A program made the position numbers and the translations under genes. A stretch of DNA of 64,000 nucleotides from contig JBEKHB010000009.1 of the NCBI GenBank assembly GCA_050012495.1, positions 1-64,000 on the forward strand. The letters run 5' to 3'. This document shows positions 44,805 to 54,548 of the stretch, piece after piece. The notes under the pieces are model-generated. The model did no database searches and had not been told where the DNA came from. It was given only the letters and a program-made list of their open reading frames with translations. Numbering within the stretch: position 1 is the stretch's first letter; each line of letters starts with the position of its first letter. Origin of the DNA: BOG-1155 sp050012495. Its GTDB lineage: Bacteria; Desulfobacterota; Syntrophorhabdia; Syntrophorhabdales; WCHB1-27.

Positions 44805-46172
44805 CTATCCTCTTTCCATTCTCCCTGCGGGCATAAAGAACACGAGGGGGATTGCGACCAAGAGGCTAAGACCGAAAAAGGTGAAGGTGACCCGGAAGCC
44901 ATTCACCGGGTTGGCGCTTGTGTGGAGGATAAAGGTAATCAACGATATCCCCAGCGCCCCTCCCACGGTCCTGAACATCCCCCGAAGCCCCACGATGGTA
45001 GCCACCTTCTCCGGCAGCAATTCAATGCAGGCGTTATTCGCGGCGGGGAGCATGATGCCCATCCCGATCCCCGTCAGCAGTACCAGGAACGACAGGATTT
45101 CCACGATGCTGAACCACATGCCCATTATTTCCCATAACCGGCCGGGTGCGAGAAGGATCGTTGAAAAAGCGGCGAGGCTCAATCCCACTATAATGGGCCG
45201 CCGGTAGCCCCATCTCCTGAGCAGAAAGCTGGTGACGGCGGAGGCGGGAATAATCCCTATGGACCGGGGAGTCAGAATCATACCGCTCATCAATGTCGAG
45301 AGCTTGTGCACCGACGTCGCATAAAAAGGCACGAAAGCGAAGATCCCGAAAACTCCCGCGCCCAAAACCATATTGAGGATGTTTGCCGCCAGAAATGGGG
45401 TCGACCTGAGCAGGGTAAAGTCCATGATCGGGTGTGTTTCCTTCCGCTCCTGACGGAAGAATAAGAAGAGCGAGAAAAAGCTCAAGCCCAAAAAGACCCC
45501 GGCAAAGAGGAGGGAGCGGGCTCCGAGGCTCTCCCCGATGAAGTTCAGGCCGAACATGAGAAAGAGTATGCCTCCGCTCATGAAGAAGGCCCCGGCAAGG
45601 TCTATGCGGGGACGGGATATGGCCCTGGAGTCATGAAGCAGCATCATGATCGAAGCCATCAGAACGATGCCGATGGGCAGATTGATATAAAAGATGTAGC
45701 GCCAGGAATAGCGGCTCACGATCCATCCTCCAAGGTTCGGGCCGATAAGGCCCCCTATGGGGAAGATGCTCGTAAAAAGGCCAATCGCCCTCTCCCGGTT
45801 TTCCGGGAAGTAGTCGCTGACGATCCCCGATGCGGTGGGGAGGAAGGCCGCTCCCCCGATGCCCTGGATGAACCTGAATCCTATCAGGGCGTGGATGTTG
45901 GGCGCAAGGCCGCAGGCAAGAGAGCTGCCGGTGAACAGACCGAGGGAAATCAGAAAAACCCGTTTCCGGCCGAAGCTGTCGCTCAAGTTCCCCACGAGGG
46001 GCATCGACATGGTCACCGCGATATAGTAGATCGAAATGGTCCACGCGGCCCAGAGAATGGTGGCGCCGAAATCCTCGATAAATCTGGGGAAGGCGACAGC
46101 CACCACTGTAGCGTCAATGGAAGACATGAGCAGCCCTAAACCGGCAACGGCAAAAATGAGGTAGCGGCGCAT
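44805..46172 (-). CDS. MFS transporter, DHA2 (14-TM) type
   Basis: A 455-residue membrane protein. I start at ATG (complement ends 46172) with AGGAT upstream; a TTG 3 codons earlier is less likely. It has about 14 membrane segments, an SSIDATVVAVAFP motif in TM1 and the loop GNLSDSFGRKRVF, both typical of EmrB/QacA exporters. It may export an aromatic or toxic compound. It is upstream of the IclR gene on the same strand but 129 bp away, with its own context. Confidence 0.9.
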   Translation of the reverse strand: MRRYLIFAVAGLGLLMSSIDATVVAVAFPRFIEDFGATILWAAWTISIYYIAVTMSMPLVGNLSDSFGRKRVFLISLGLFTGSSLACGLAPNIHALIGFRFIQGIGGAAFLPTASGIVSDYFPENRERAIGLFTSIFPIGGLIGPNLGGWIVSRYSWRYIFYINLPIGIVLMASIMMLLHDSRAISRPRIDLAGAFFMSGGILFLMFGLNFIGESLGARSLLFAGVFLGLSFFSLFLFFRQERKETHPIMDFTLLRSTPFLAANILNMVLGAGVFGIFAFVPFYATSVHKLSTLMSGMILTPRSIGIIPASAVTSFLLRRWGYRRPIIVGLSLAAFSTILLAPGRLWEIMGMWFSIVEILSFLVLLTGIGMGIMLPAANNACIELLPEKVATIVGLRGMFRTVGGALGISLITFILHTSANPVNGFRVTFTFFGLSLLVAIPLVFFMPAGRMERG

Positions 46173-46181
46173 GCGGAACAA

Positions 46182-46736
46182 TCCTAAAAGGCAAAATGTC
46201 GCGAAGAGTATACCGGACTACTTAACATGAGTTTACTAAATAGCGCGGGTAAGATCAACCGGAAAATGGGGCGGCCGGGCGCGTGGGCGCCACCTTTGTC
46301 ATCGCGGCCTTAAAACGCTACGCCTTCGTCCCAAGGAGGCAAGCAGAAAGAACTGAGTATCCCTTCAACAGTGCTGACGTTACTGGGGATAATCCAGGGT
46401 CTTCGGTAATGGCTTTGACGTTTTTCTGTCGCAGGCAATACAGAGAAGCCTTACTGTGTAGGTTTGTCAAGAATCCGAAGGTGGATAGCCCAGCCCCCGG
46501 TGAGAAAACGCACCCTGGACGATCCTGCGATGAAACTGAGGGCGTGGGAGAGGGGGCCGTCCTCAAACGGACCAATGAGGAGGCGTGGCGGGAATGGTCC
46601 GTAACAGGTGGCCGGGCTTATCATAATGGGTAGCTAATTTGGTTCGGAATACGCAGAGACCGTTGAATACAAAAATACAATACGGGTCAGTGTTCCGTAT
46701 ATTAGAATTTGAACTTAAATATATAGAACATTTTCC
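46182..46736. other. gene-poor intergenic stretch
   Basis: About 550 bp between the divergent DHA2 carrier and the second IclR gene. One 116-codon ORF (46283-46633, plus) is open, but has no ribosome site, no recognisable domain and unusual composition. I see no repeat or RNA gene. The last 80 bp become AT-rich and lead into the IclR promoter. Confidence 0.5.
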
Positions 46737-46764
46737 TTGACTATATCTTTCTGTATAGTAAAAT
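46737..46764 (+). promoter_or_regulatory. promoter of the IclR gene at 46819, with operator-like repeat
   Basis: TTGACT (46737-46742), 16-bp spacer, TAAAAT (46759-46764). The inverted repeat GTATA-GTAAAA-TATAC (46753-46768) covers the -10 box, a good position for autorepression. Confidence 0.6.
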
Positions 46765-46818
46765 ATACACAGCGGTATATTTCGTCCTACAGAACATTCA
46801 GAGAGGGAAGATTGCGCC

Positions 46819-47625
46819 GTGAAATCGAAGCCATTAAAATCGAGAATTCAGCCAAGTCCCGCTAATAACTACCAGGTGACCTCACTTGAAAAGGCGCTTT
46901 TAATTCTGGAACTGGCGCTCGACGAGGGCCGAAATCTGTCCATTACGGAGATCAGCCAGAAACTTGGGATGGGTAAAGGAACGGTTCATCGAATCCTCAG
47001 CACCCTTAAGGCACGAAAATTCTTCTATCAGGACAATAATACGAAAATGTACGGTCTCGGTGTCCGGACGTTGGAAATCGGAATGGTCTCCAAAAGGGAA
47101 AAATACCTTCGCAACGCCATGGCCCCCTTTCTTATGGATCTCCACGAAAGGTGCAAGGAAACGGTTAACGCGGCCGTGTGGGACTATAATGAAATCCGTT
47201 ACATCTTCCGATTGGAATCGGAAGAGATGCTTCGCATTTCAATATCAGCTGGCGCACGATTCCCCGGTCACTGTGCCGCAACCGGCAAGATATTTCTTTC
47301 ACACATGAGTGATGAGGATATCCGGCAGATTTACGGCCGGAAAAATGCGCTCAAAAAACGAACCGAGAGGTCTATTGGCTCCGTAGACGCGCTGATTCGA
47401 GAAATCGAAAAGGTCAGGGTCGGCAAGATAGCCGTCGACGATGAGGAAACCCTTGTGGGGGTTTACTGTGTTGCCGCACCGGTACTGAGCCCCAATGGAG
47501 AGTGTGTGGCGGCCATCAGTATTTCAGCTCCGAAAAATCGGGTAGCCGTAAAAACCGGCGAAACGTTTGCGAGATTAGTATCAGAAACGGCCCGAAACAT
47601 TTCAAGTTCATTTCGCGAGCCGTAA
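46819..47625 (+). CDS. IclR-family regulator upstream of the 2-oxoacid oxidoreductase
   Basis: A 268-residue regulator starting at GTG 46819 with GAGAGGGA upstream. The winged helix (about 18-80) contains LSITEISQKLGMGKGTVHRILSTL. The effector domain (about 95-265) has GARFPGHCAATGKIFL and VAAPVLSPNGECVAAISIS. It ends 38 bp before the gamma subunit gene of a 2-oxoacid oxidoreductase and probably controls that operon. It shares TGTATAG(A/T)AAA upstream with the other IclR gene. Confidence 0.9.
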   Translation: MKSKPLKSRIQPSPANNYQVTSLEKALLILELALDEGRNLSITEISQKLGMGKGTVHRILSTLKARKFFYQDNNTKMYGLGVRTLEIGMVSKREKYLRNAMAPFLMDLHERCKETVNAAVWDYNEIRYIFRLESEEMLRISISAGARFPGHCAATGKIFLSHMSDEDIRQIYGRKNALKKRTERSIGSVDALIREIEKVRVGKIAVDDEETLVGVYCVAAPVLSPNGECVAAISISAPKNRVAVKTGETFARLVSETARNISSSFREP

Positions 47626-47663
47626 ACATAACAGGCACCATTCGCAGCGTAGGGGTAATTGAA

Positions 47664-48242
47664 ATGGTTGGTATTCGGTTTCATGGAAGAGGGGGACAGG
47701 GCGTTGTTGTCGCTTCAAAAATCTTGGCCAACGCCTATTTTAAACAGAGGCTCTGCGTTCAGGCATTCCCGTTTTTCGGTATGGAACGAAAAGGGGCGGC
47801 TGTTTCCGCGTTTGTCAGGCTGGATAGCGTTCCTATTGTCGAACGCGGAGAAATTAAACATCCCGAGGCGGTCATCGTATTGGATTCTTCTCTGCTCCAT
47901 AAAGTGGATGTAGCTCAAGGCGCTAAGCCGGGGGCGCTGATCCTGCTCAATTACAAAGATTGTGAAAACCAGACCCCCATCCCCATAGAAGGTTCCTTTC
48001 GGGTGGCTGGCGTGGATGCCACTAAAATAGCGCTTAAGTACGGGTTGGGCTCAAAGACGGCCCCTGTCATAAACACCGTCATGATCGGTGCTTTTGCCCG
48101 GTTGGCTGGCGACCTTGCGCTTTTAAACCTTCTGGAAGCCATTGAGACAGGCGTGCCGGCAAATCCTAAACAGAACATGGCTGCCGCCGAAGCGGGATAT
48201 CAGGCAGTATTCAAGATATCGGGAAATGTTGATGCAGTCTAG
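47664..48242 (+). CDS. 2-oxoacid:ferredoxin oxidoreductase, gamma subunit
   Basis: A 192-residue subunit. I start at ATG 47664, where the family begins (MVGIRFHGRGGQGVVVASKILA); the upstream in-frame region lies inside the IclR gene. It has FPFFGMERKGAAVSAFVR and VIVLDSSLL. With the alpha, beta and delta parts encoded next, it forms the four-subunit enzyme that oxidatively decarboxylates a 2-oxoacid to acyl-CoA and reduces ferredoxin. It overlaps the delta-type gene by 17 bp. Confidence 0.9.
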   Translation: MVGIRFHGRGGQGVVVASKILANAYFKQRLCVQAFPFFGMERKGAAVSAFVRLDSVPIVERGEIKHPEAVIVLDSSLLHKVDVAQGAKPGALILLNYKDCENQTPIPIEGSFRVAGVDATKIALKYGLGSKTAPVINTVMIGAFARLAGDLALLNLLEAIETGVPANPKQNMAAAEAGYQAVFKISGNVDAV

Positions 48243-49446
48243 AAAAGGAATCGAAAGTCTGTCAGAACTTCCGATAATGCCGTCAACCATCGGCACCATG
48301 GCCTGGAACCAGACCGGCGACTGGCGTTATCTAACACCGGTGGTCGCGAATAAACTGGCACCCTGTAGCCAGAACTGTCCGGCCGGCATTCCGATTCCGA
48401 TTTATCTGAATGCCCTAAAAAATGGGCGCATTCAAAGTGGCCTCGACCTGCTGCTCGCCCATAACCCGTTGCCCCGTCTGACCGGCCGCCTGTGCTATCA
48501 CCCCTGCCAGGCAAGATGTGTTCGGAGAAAAATCGATCGGACCATATCCATCCAAAAAATCGAGCGGTTTTTGGCTGATCTCGGCACAGACGTAACGATT
48601 GAGAAGGGCAAGAAAACGGGTAAACAGGTAGCGGTCATAGGTTCCGGCCCCTTGGGGCTGTCCTGTGCATTCTATTTAGGCTGCTGGGGGCACCAGGTTG
48701 TTGTTTTAGACCCGCGCAACCAGGCTGGCGGAGCGCTTGTTGATCTTTCACCGGAAAAAGTCGATTCCCAGGTGCTGGCGGATGAAATCAGCCGTTTGAT
48801 CCGTCTTGCCGATATCAAACTTGAAACCGGCGTTGTGGTCGATTTTGACGCACCCGGCAACGTGGTGTCAAAAGCTGACCTTATCATTCTAGATCCGACC
48901 GGCGTTTCGGAAGATCTTCGCGCACCCGTCGGCGCGGTCGGGGTCAATCCATTTGATGATGAAGCCGCAAATAGCGACATCATCGCACCAAGACTATCGC
49001 AAAACCTCAAACCATTTAAGGCGCCCATGATCGCCCATTACATTGCCGCCGGCCGTCTGACGGCCCAGAAAGCCTTCAACCGTCTTGCCATGTGCTCGGG
49101 GCAACAGGGGCTCGCACCACCGAACCCAGATCTGCTCCCGCAGACGGTGAACACGGACGATATTAAGATTGAGCACTTTTCGTCGTCCGCTCCTGTCGCG
49201 GAGGCAGAAGCTCAGCAAGAGGGAGCGTGGAACCACGAGCGGGCGCTGCACGAGGCGGAGCGCTGCCTGTCCTGCGGCACCTGTGATCTGTGTTTGCAAT
49301 GTGTCTCGTTTTGTCCTGACGCCAGCATCAAACTGGACGAAGATAAGACCGCCGTTATAGTCGATGAGTACCACTGCAAGGGATGCGGCATCTGTGCGTA
49401 TGAATGCCCCCGGGGGGTTGTGACGATGGAGACAATAAGCGGATGA
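48226..49446 (+). CDS. GltD-like / 2-oxoacid oxidoreductase delta (ferredoxin) fusion protein
   Basis: A 406-residue protein. The start is ATG 48226 or 48232. Order: N-terminal GltD-type Fe-S domain (CSQNCPAGIPIPIYL and CYHPCQARCVR, about 45-100), one Rossmann motif (VAVIGSGPLGLSCAFYLG, about 135-150), a helical stretch, and a C-terminal 2x[4Fe-4S] ferredoxin (CLSCGTCDLCLQC and CKGCGICAYECPRG, from about 350). The second nucleotide-binding half of GltD appears missing, so it may bind FAD but not NADPH. It should carry electrons from the alpha/beta core. It overlaps the alpha gene by 4 bp. Confidence 0.82.
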   Translation: MLMQSRKGIESLSELPIMPSTIGTMAWNQTGDWRYLTPVVANKLAPCSQNCPAGIPIPIYLNALKNGRIQSGLDLLLAHNPLPRLTGRLCYHPCQARCVRRKIDRTISIQKIERFLADLGTDVTIEKGKKTGKQVAVIGSGPLGLSCAFYLGCWGHQVVVLDPRNQAGGALVDLSPEKVDSQVLADEISRLIRLADIKLETGVVVDFDAPGNVVSKADLIILDPTGVSEDLRAPVGAVGVNPFDDEAANSDIIAPRLSQNLKPFKAPMIAHYIAAGRLTAQKAFNRLAMCSGQQGLAPPNPDLLPQTVNTDDIKIEHFSSSAPVAEAEAQQEGAWNHERALHEAERCLSCGTCDLCLQCVSFCPDASIKLDEDKTAVIVDEYHCKGCGICAYECPRGVVTMETISG

Positions 49447-50606
49447 AGAAAGTCGTGATGGGGACCGAAGCCGCTGCCCTGGCCGTAAAACTGGCCCGGG
49501 TTCAAGTAATATCGGCGTACCCGATTACCCCTCAGACCGTTATTGTTGAGAATCTGTCCGACATAATCGGTCGGGGCGAACTGAACGCGAAGTACATGCC
49601 GGTGGAGTCTGAGCACTCAGCCATGGCCAGTTGTATCGGGGCTTCCCTGGCGGGCGCGAGGGCCTTTACGGCAAGCTCCTCCCAGGGTCTGGTCTACATG
49701 CATGAAATGCTGCATTATGCTGCCGGGGCGCGTGTTCCGGTCGTGATGGTCAACTGCAACCGTGCCTTGGCCCCTCCCTGGAACCTCTATTGCGACCATA
49801 CCGATTCGCTGGCGCAGCGCGACACCGGCTGGGGCCAGTATTATTGTGCCGATGCCCAGGATGTGCTTGACGCCATTTTGATCGCTTACAATGTTGCCGA
49901 ACAGGCGCTCTTGCCGGTCATGATTAATATGGACGCGTTTTACTTGACCCACACTTCCGAGCCTGTGGACGTGCCGGATCAGAAGGCGGTGGATATTTTC
50001 CTTCCTTCTTATCAGCCCTCGAGCAAGCTGGATGTGGATGATCCCAAAACCTTTGGCAATGTGTGCGGAGCAGACCTGTTTACCTCTATTAAATACAAAC
50101 GACATTGTGACACCCTTTCGCTGGAAAAGCTTTGGGACCGGGCGGCGGTAAGATTTTGCGGCTATTTTAGCCGCTTGCATCCAACGGTGGAAGCATATCA
50201 AACCGAAGATGCCGATGTGTGTATCATCGGCATCGGCACTGCCACCGGCGCTATGCGGCTGGCAGTCGACCGGTTGCGGGAAGAAGGCTTAAAGGTTGGC
50301 AGCCTGAGGCTTGCGATGATCCGGCCGTTTCCCCGCGGAGGGTTTGAAAAAGCGACAGCAAATGTCGGACATGTGATAGTCATCGATCGGGATGTTTCTT
50401 TCGGCGCTGAGGGCATCGTGGCCCAGGAGTTGAAAGCAATCCTGTTTGACCGCCATGAGGACGTAAGATTGACAGGCTTCGTCGCCGGCGTCGGTGGAAA
50501 CGATATCTCCGTTGAGACAATTGTCCCGCTGGTACGGCAAGCGATTTTCGGAGACGGAACAGCAGCCGAAGCCGGCTCAACGCTCTGGGCGGAGGTGCTG
50601 CCGTGA
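49443..50606 (+). CDS. 2-oxoacid:ferredoxin oxidoreductase, alpha subunit
   Basis: A 387-residue subunit beginning at ATG 49443 (ATGA overlap). The PorA pyrimidine-binding domain has SAYPITPQT, the key ESEHSAM and GARAFTASSSQG. The transketolase-C-like part follows (about 250-385, VIGIGTATGAMRLAV). It builds the active site with the beta subunit. CoA ligase or phenylpyruvate/indolepyruvate markers are absent, so the acid used is unclear. Confidence 0.92.
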   Translation: MKKVVMGTEAAALAVKLARVQVISAYPITPQTVIVENLSDIIGRGELNAKYMPVESEHSAMASCIGASLAGARAFTASSSQGLVYMHEMLHYAAGARVPVVMVNCNRALAPPWNLYCDHTDSLAQRDTGWGQYYCADAQDVLDAILIAYNVAEQALLPVMINMDAFYLTHTSEPVDVPDQKAVDIFLPSYQPSSKLDVDDPKTFGNVCGADLFTSIKYKRHCDTLSLEKLWDRAAVRFCGYFSRLHPTVEAYQTEDADVCIIGIGTATGAMRLAVDRLREEGLKVGSLRLAMIRPFPRGGFEKATANVGHVIVIDRDVSFGAEGIVAQELKAILFDRHEDVRLTGFVAGVGGNDISVETIVPLVRQAIFGDGTAAEAGSTLWAEVLP

Positions 50607-51487
50607 GTGAACACGCCGGCCGGAAAAGAGATCTGTTCACCCCCGGTCACTACGGATGCCCGGGCTGCGGTGCAACACTGGCCATGCAGCAGACCCTGTG
50701 GGCCTTGGGTGAGGATACGATTGTGGTGATGCCAGCCGGATGCTGGTCCACCCTCATCGGTATTTACCCTTACACCTGTTTGACCGTGCCGGTGATCTCG
50801 GTCGCTTTTGCATCCACAGCAGCCGTCGCCGCCGGCGTAAAGGCCGGTTTGAGTATTCAGGGCAACGACCATACGACCGTCCTGGCCTGGGCGGGTGACG
50901 GCGGTACCTTTGATATTGGCTTGCAGGCCCTTTCCGGCGCGGCGGAAAGAAACGACGATATCCTTTTCATCTGCTACGACAATGAAGGTTACATGAATAC
51001 GGGTATCCAGCGTTCCTCGGCAACACCGGCCGGCGCGTGGACCACCACCACACCGAACTCAGCCTTGAAGGGGCAGAAGAAGAAAGATATCGTAGGAATC
51101 ATGGCGGCCCACGCCATTCCCTACGCAGCCACTGCCAGTATCGGCGCACCGGAGGATCTAAAGGGCAAGGTCAAAAAGGCGAAGGACATGAAAGGCACAC
51201 GTTTTATCCATTTGTTTGCCCCATGCCCGACCGGCTGGCGGCACGCACCTGAATTGACTGTCGAGGTTGCCAGACAGGCCGTCAAGAGCCGCATATTTCC
51301 GCTGTATGAAGTATTCGACGGCGAAATCTGGCAGCTAAGTCCCATGCCAGACAAGATAGGTGTGGATGCTTACTTGAAACATCAGCACCGGTTCAAGAAA
51401 ACATTGGATAGCGACTATCTGCACTTTCAAACACGGGTGGATGAAGACTGGCAGCGCTTGCTGAACAAATGCCAGTCCGGAGACTGA
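50603..51487 (+). CDS. 2-oxoacid:ferredoxin oxidoreductase, beta subunit (TPP-binding)
   Basis: A 294-residue subunit starting at GTG 50603 (4-bp overlap). The Fe-S/TPP region shows GCPGCGATLAMQ and a second Cys in AGCW. The TPP motif is GDGGTFDIG...NDDILFICYDNEGYMNTG. The C-terminal HLFAPCPTGWRH is conserved in this family. It completes the complex, which lies directly behind an IclR regulator. Confidence 0.93.
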   Translation: MSEHAGRKRDLFTPGHYGCPGCGATLAMQQTLWALGEDTIVVMPAGCWSTLIGIYPYTCLTVPVISVAFASTAAVAAGVKAGLSIQGNDHTTVLAWAGDGGTFDIGLQALSGAAERNDDILFICYDNEGYMNTGIQRSSATPAGAWTTTTPNSALKGQKKKDIVGIMAAHAIPYAATASIGAPEDLKGKVKKAKDMKGTRFIHLFAPCPTGWRHAPELTVEVARQAVKSRIFPLYEVFDGEIWQLSPMPDKIGVDAYLKHQHRFKKTLDSDYLHFQTRVDEDWQRLLNKCQSGD

Positions 51488-51583
51488 AGCGGCATGCAGG
51501 CAGGATGCATACATGCGGGACGACTGAGATACACAGTGAAAATCTTGTGAATGGCTGGAAGTCCACTACAAAGGAGAAAGGCC

Positions 51584-52900
51584 ATGCCGGAAGAAAGCGT
51601 TAGTATCAGCACGCCTTGCGGCACTGATGAATCTTTTGAAAAGAAGACCTATGCAAGGGTCACCTGGCGTTTGATGCCCTTCCTTTTCCTCTGCTACATC
51701 ATCGCCTACGTCGACCGTGTCAACGTTGGCTTTGCCAAACTCCAGATGCTTCAGGATTTGAAGTTCAACGATACCATCTACGGACTCGGTGCGGGCCTCT
51801 TCTTCATCGGCTACTTCTTCTTCGAAGTCCCCAGCAATATCATTCTCCACCGTGTCGGCGCCCGAAAATGGATTACGCGCATCATGGTCTCCTGGGCGAT
51901 CATCTCTGCTGCGACGATGTTCGTGACCACGCCGCTGATGTTCTACGGCCTCCGCTTTCTCCTCGGTATCGCCGAAGCAGGCTTCTTTCCCGGCATTATC
52001 CTCTACCTTACCTACTGGTATCCTTCGCACTGGCGCGGAAGGATGGTCGCCTTGCTCATAGCCGCGAATCCGGTCTCCGGCGTTGTCGGCGGACCGATCT
52101 CCGGGTGGATCATGCAGTCGCTGGCCGGGAAATACGGCCTCGCCGGATGGCAATGGTTATTCATGCTGGAAGGGCTTCCCGCTATCGTCGTGGGCATCAT
52201 TGTCTACTTCTATCTCGATGACAGGATCAGCGAAGCCGGTTGGTTGTCGGGAGACGAGAAACAACTCCTCAAGAAGAATATCGAAGCAGAGTCGCGGGAA
52301 AAACAGAGAGATTCGCTGCGCGATGCCTTCGGGAGCGGCATGGTATGGCTCATGAGCTTCATATACTTCTGCCTCCTGATGGGCATGTACGGGGCGACCT
52401 TTTGGATGCCCACCCTTATCAAGGCGACCGGCGTCAAAAGCGTGCTCAACGTCGGCCTGTTGACTTCCATTCCCTTTGCCGCAGGCGTGATCGGCATGAT
52501 ACTGATCAGCCGCAGTTCGGACAAACGTCAGGAACGACGCTGGCATTGCGCGATCCCCGCTGCGGTCGCCTGCGTAGGCCTAATTTTCAGCGCGGTCTTC
52601 GGGCATAACACTGTCCTTGCCATGGTGGCCCTCAGCCTCGCCATGGCCGGAAGCCTATCCGCGCTACCCGTGTTCTGGATTCTCCCGACTGCCTTTCTCG
52701 CAGGCACCGCCGCGGCCGCCGGTATTGCCGTCGTCAACTCCATAGGCAACCTTTCCGGGTTCCTCGGCAACTATCTGGTCGGCTGGCTCACGGATCTGAC
52801 GCACAGCACGGATTCCGGCATGTACGTGCTCGCGGCTGCCGCGTTCATAGGGGCGGCTCTGGTGATAGCATTCGTGCCGTCCAAGCTTGTCAACAAGTAG
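51584..52900 (+). CDS. MFS transporter, ACS (anion:cation symporter) type
   Basis: A 438-residue carrier with 12 membrane segments, starting at ATG 51584 after AAAGGAG. The ACS marks are FLCYIIAYVDRVNVGFAKL in TM1 and the loop between TM4 and TM5 GIAEAGFFPGIILYLTYWYP. Relatives import hexuronates, galactonate, tartrate, phthalate or 4-hydroxyphenylacetate. The UxaA dehydratase downstream favours a sugar-acid or hydroxy-acid substrate. Confidence 0.9.
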   Translation: MPEESVSISTPCGTDESFEKKTYARVTWRLMPFLFLCYIIAYVDRVNVGFAKLQMLQDLKFNDTIYGLGAGLFFIGYFFFEVPSNIILHRVGARKWITRIMVSWAIISAATMFVTTPLMFYGLRFLLGIAEAGFFPGIILYLTYWYPSHWRGRMVALLIAANPVSGVVGGPISGWIMQSLAGKYGLAGWQWLFMLEGLPAIVVGIIVYFYLDDRISEAGWLSGDEKQLLKKNIEAESREKQRDSLRDAFGSGMVWLMSFIYFCLLMGMYGATFWMPTLIKATGVKSVLNVGLLTSIPFAAGVIGMILISRSSDKRQERRWHCAIPAAVACVGLIFSAVFGHNTVLAMVALSLAMAGSLSALPVFWILPTAFLAGTAAAAGIAVVNSIGNLSGFLGNYLVGWLTDLTHSTDSGMYVLAAAAFIGAALVIAFVPSKLVNK

Positions 52901-52964
52901 TCCCTAAGGGGCTTGGGCATGGGACGCTTTACTCTGACTAGCTGTGAAGGAAGGAAGGTGAAGC

Positions 52965-54473
52965 ATGCAACTGACCCGTGATGTGATCGTCATTAATGAA
53001 AAAGACTCCGTTGCAGTGGCTGCCAGACAACTTGCGAAAGGGGAGGCCATAGATATCGGAGGAAGAAGCATTATCGTGAGGGACGACATCCCCGTTCCCC
53101 ACAAGATTGCCCTGAAGGAGATCAAGAAAGACGAGACCGTTTACAAGTACGGCTACCCGATCGGTCTAGCGACGCGCGACATCGGAGAAGGGGAGTGGGT
53201 GCACGTTCACAACATCAGATCGGCCCTCACTGCTTCGCTCTCCTATGAATACCATCCGGAGCATGCACCTGTCGTGACTCCGATAGTTCGGAGTGAATTG
53301 ACGTTCAATGGCTACAAGCGTGACGACGGGAGCGTCGGGATTCGAAACTACGTCTATATCATCCCCACGGTCTTCTGTGTCAACGGCCCCCTACAGAAAC
53401 TGGCGGCCATCGCGAACGAAGAGATGCCGGTGTCTGCCAATTTCGACGGCTTCATCCCCTTGACCCACGAATGCGGATGCGCCGAGGATGGCCGCAATTT
53501 GTCCTATACGAGGTCGATCCTTGCCGGTATGTCGAAAAACCCCAATGCAGCGGGCGTTCTTTTTGTCGGTCTGGGGTGCGAGATCAATGACCTCGAATCC
53601 TTCAAGCCCAGCCTTGGGACGTTCGATCCGACGCGCACCAAGTTTGTCGTTTTTCAGGACGTCGAAGACGAATTCGAGACATCGCTCATGCTGTTGCGAG
53701 ATTTGCACCGCCAGGCCCTGACCTATCAAAGAGAGCCCGTTCCCATATCGAATCTTACTATCGGCACGAACTGCGCAGGATCGGACGGCTTCTCCGGCTT
53801 GACCGCGAATCCTCTCGTGGGGGAGATTACCGATATCCTTACCAGCCAGGGAGGCACGTCGGTGATGACCGAAGTGCCTGAGATGTTCGGCGCCGAGCAG
53901 ATCCTCATGGATCGGGCAATCGACGAAAAGGTATTCGGCGACGCAGTCGAGCTGATCACCGACTTTAAAGCCTACTACAAGAAATACGGCATCGATGTGA
54001 GCAAGAACCCCACGACGGGGAACTACGCGGGCGGGCTTTCCACGCTCGAAGAAAAATCCCTGGGATGCACGGAGAAGGGAGGCAAATCAAAGGTGGCGGC
54101 CATTGTCCGCTTCGGCGGGCGAATAGCAGTCCCAGGCCTTAATCTGTTGGAAGCGCCCGGGCACGACCTGGTGAGCATTACCGGTCAGGTCGCCGCAGGC
54201 TGCACACTGATTCTCTTCACAACCGGACGGGGCACTCCGGGAGGATTTGCGGCACCGGTGCTTCGGGTGACCACCAACAGCGACATTTATAAACGCAAGC
54301 AGAAATGGAACGATTTCGATGCCGGTGTGCTCATGAGCGGAACGAGCATGGAAACGCTGACGAAGGATCTGCTGGATCTGATACTCAAGGTCGCGAGCGG
54401 AGAGGTGCGAACCAATACCGAAGAGAACAGGTATTTCGAGATGGGTATCTGGAGGGACGGCATTACGACTTGA
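52965..54473 (+). CDS. UxaA-family altronate/galactarate dehydratase
   Basis: A 502-residue protein. The SAF domain (about 1-85, KGEAIDIGGRSIIVRDDIPVPHKIALKEI) binds the sugar-acid carbonyl region; the large dehydratase domain follows with GYKRDDGSVGIRNYVYIIPTVFC, THECGCAED, GTNCAGSDGFSG and SVDLGCTE-like SLGCTEKGG. Fe(II)-dependent dehydration of altronate or galactarate is the known reaction. Some members use other 2,3-dihydroxy acids. It follows an ACS carrier by 64 bp. Confidence 0.88.
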   Translation: MQLTRDVIVINEKDSVAVAARQLAKGEAIDIGGRSIIVRDDIPVPHKIALKEIKKDETVYKYGYPIGLATRDIGEGEWVHVHNIRSALTASLSYEYHPEHAPVVTPIVRSELTFNGYKRDDGSVGIRNYVYIIPTVFCVNGPLQKLAAIANEEMPVSANFDGFIPLTHECGCAEDGRNLSYTRSILAGMSKNPNAAGVLFVGLGCEINDLESFKPSLGTFDPTRTKFVVFQDVEDEFETSLMLLRDLHRQALTYQREPVPISNLTIGTNCAGSDGFSGLTANPLVGEITDILTSQGGTSVMTEVPEMFGAEQILMDRAIDEKVFGDAVELITDFKAYYKKYGIDVSKNPTTGNYAGGLSTLEEKSLGCTEKGGKSKVAAIVRFGGRIAVPGLNLLEAPGHDLVSITGQVAAGCTLILFTTGRGTPGGFAAPVLRVTTNSDIYKRKQKWNDFDAGVLMSGTSMETLTKDLLDLILKVASGEVRTNTEENRYFEMGIWRDGITT

Positions 54474-54548
54474 ATCTGGTTCTTGGCTGCTGGTTGGGTT
54501 TCGGGCAGTAGGGGTTACGTCACTTAAACTACCAAAGGAGGAGGCGTC

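Noticed and set aside
46283..46633. 116-codon open frame in an intergenic gap
   Set aside because: No ribosome site, odd composition and no recognisable motif. I report the stretch as empty instead.
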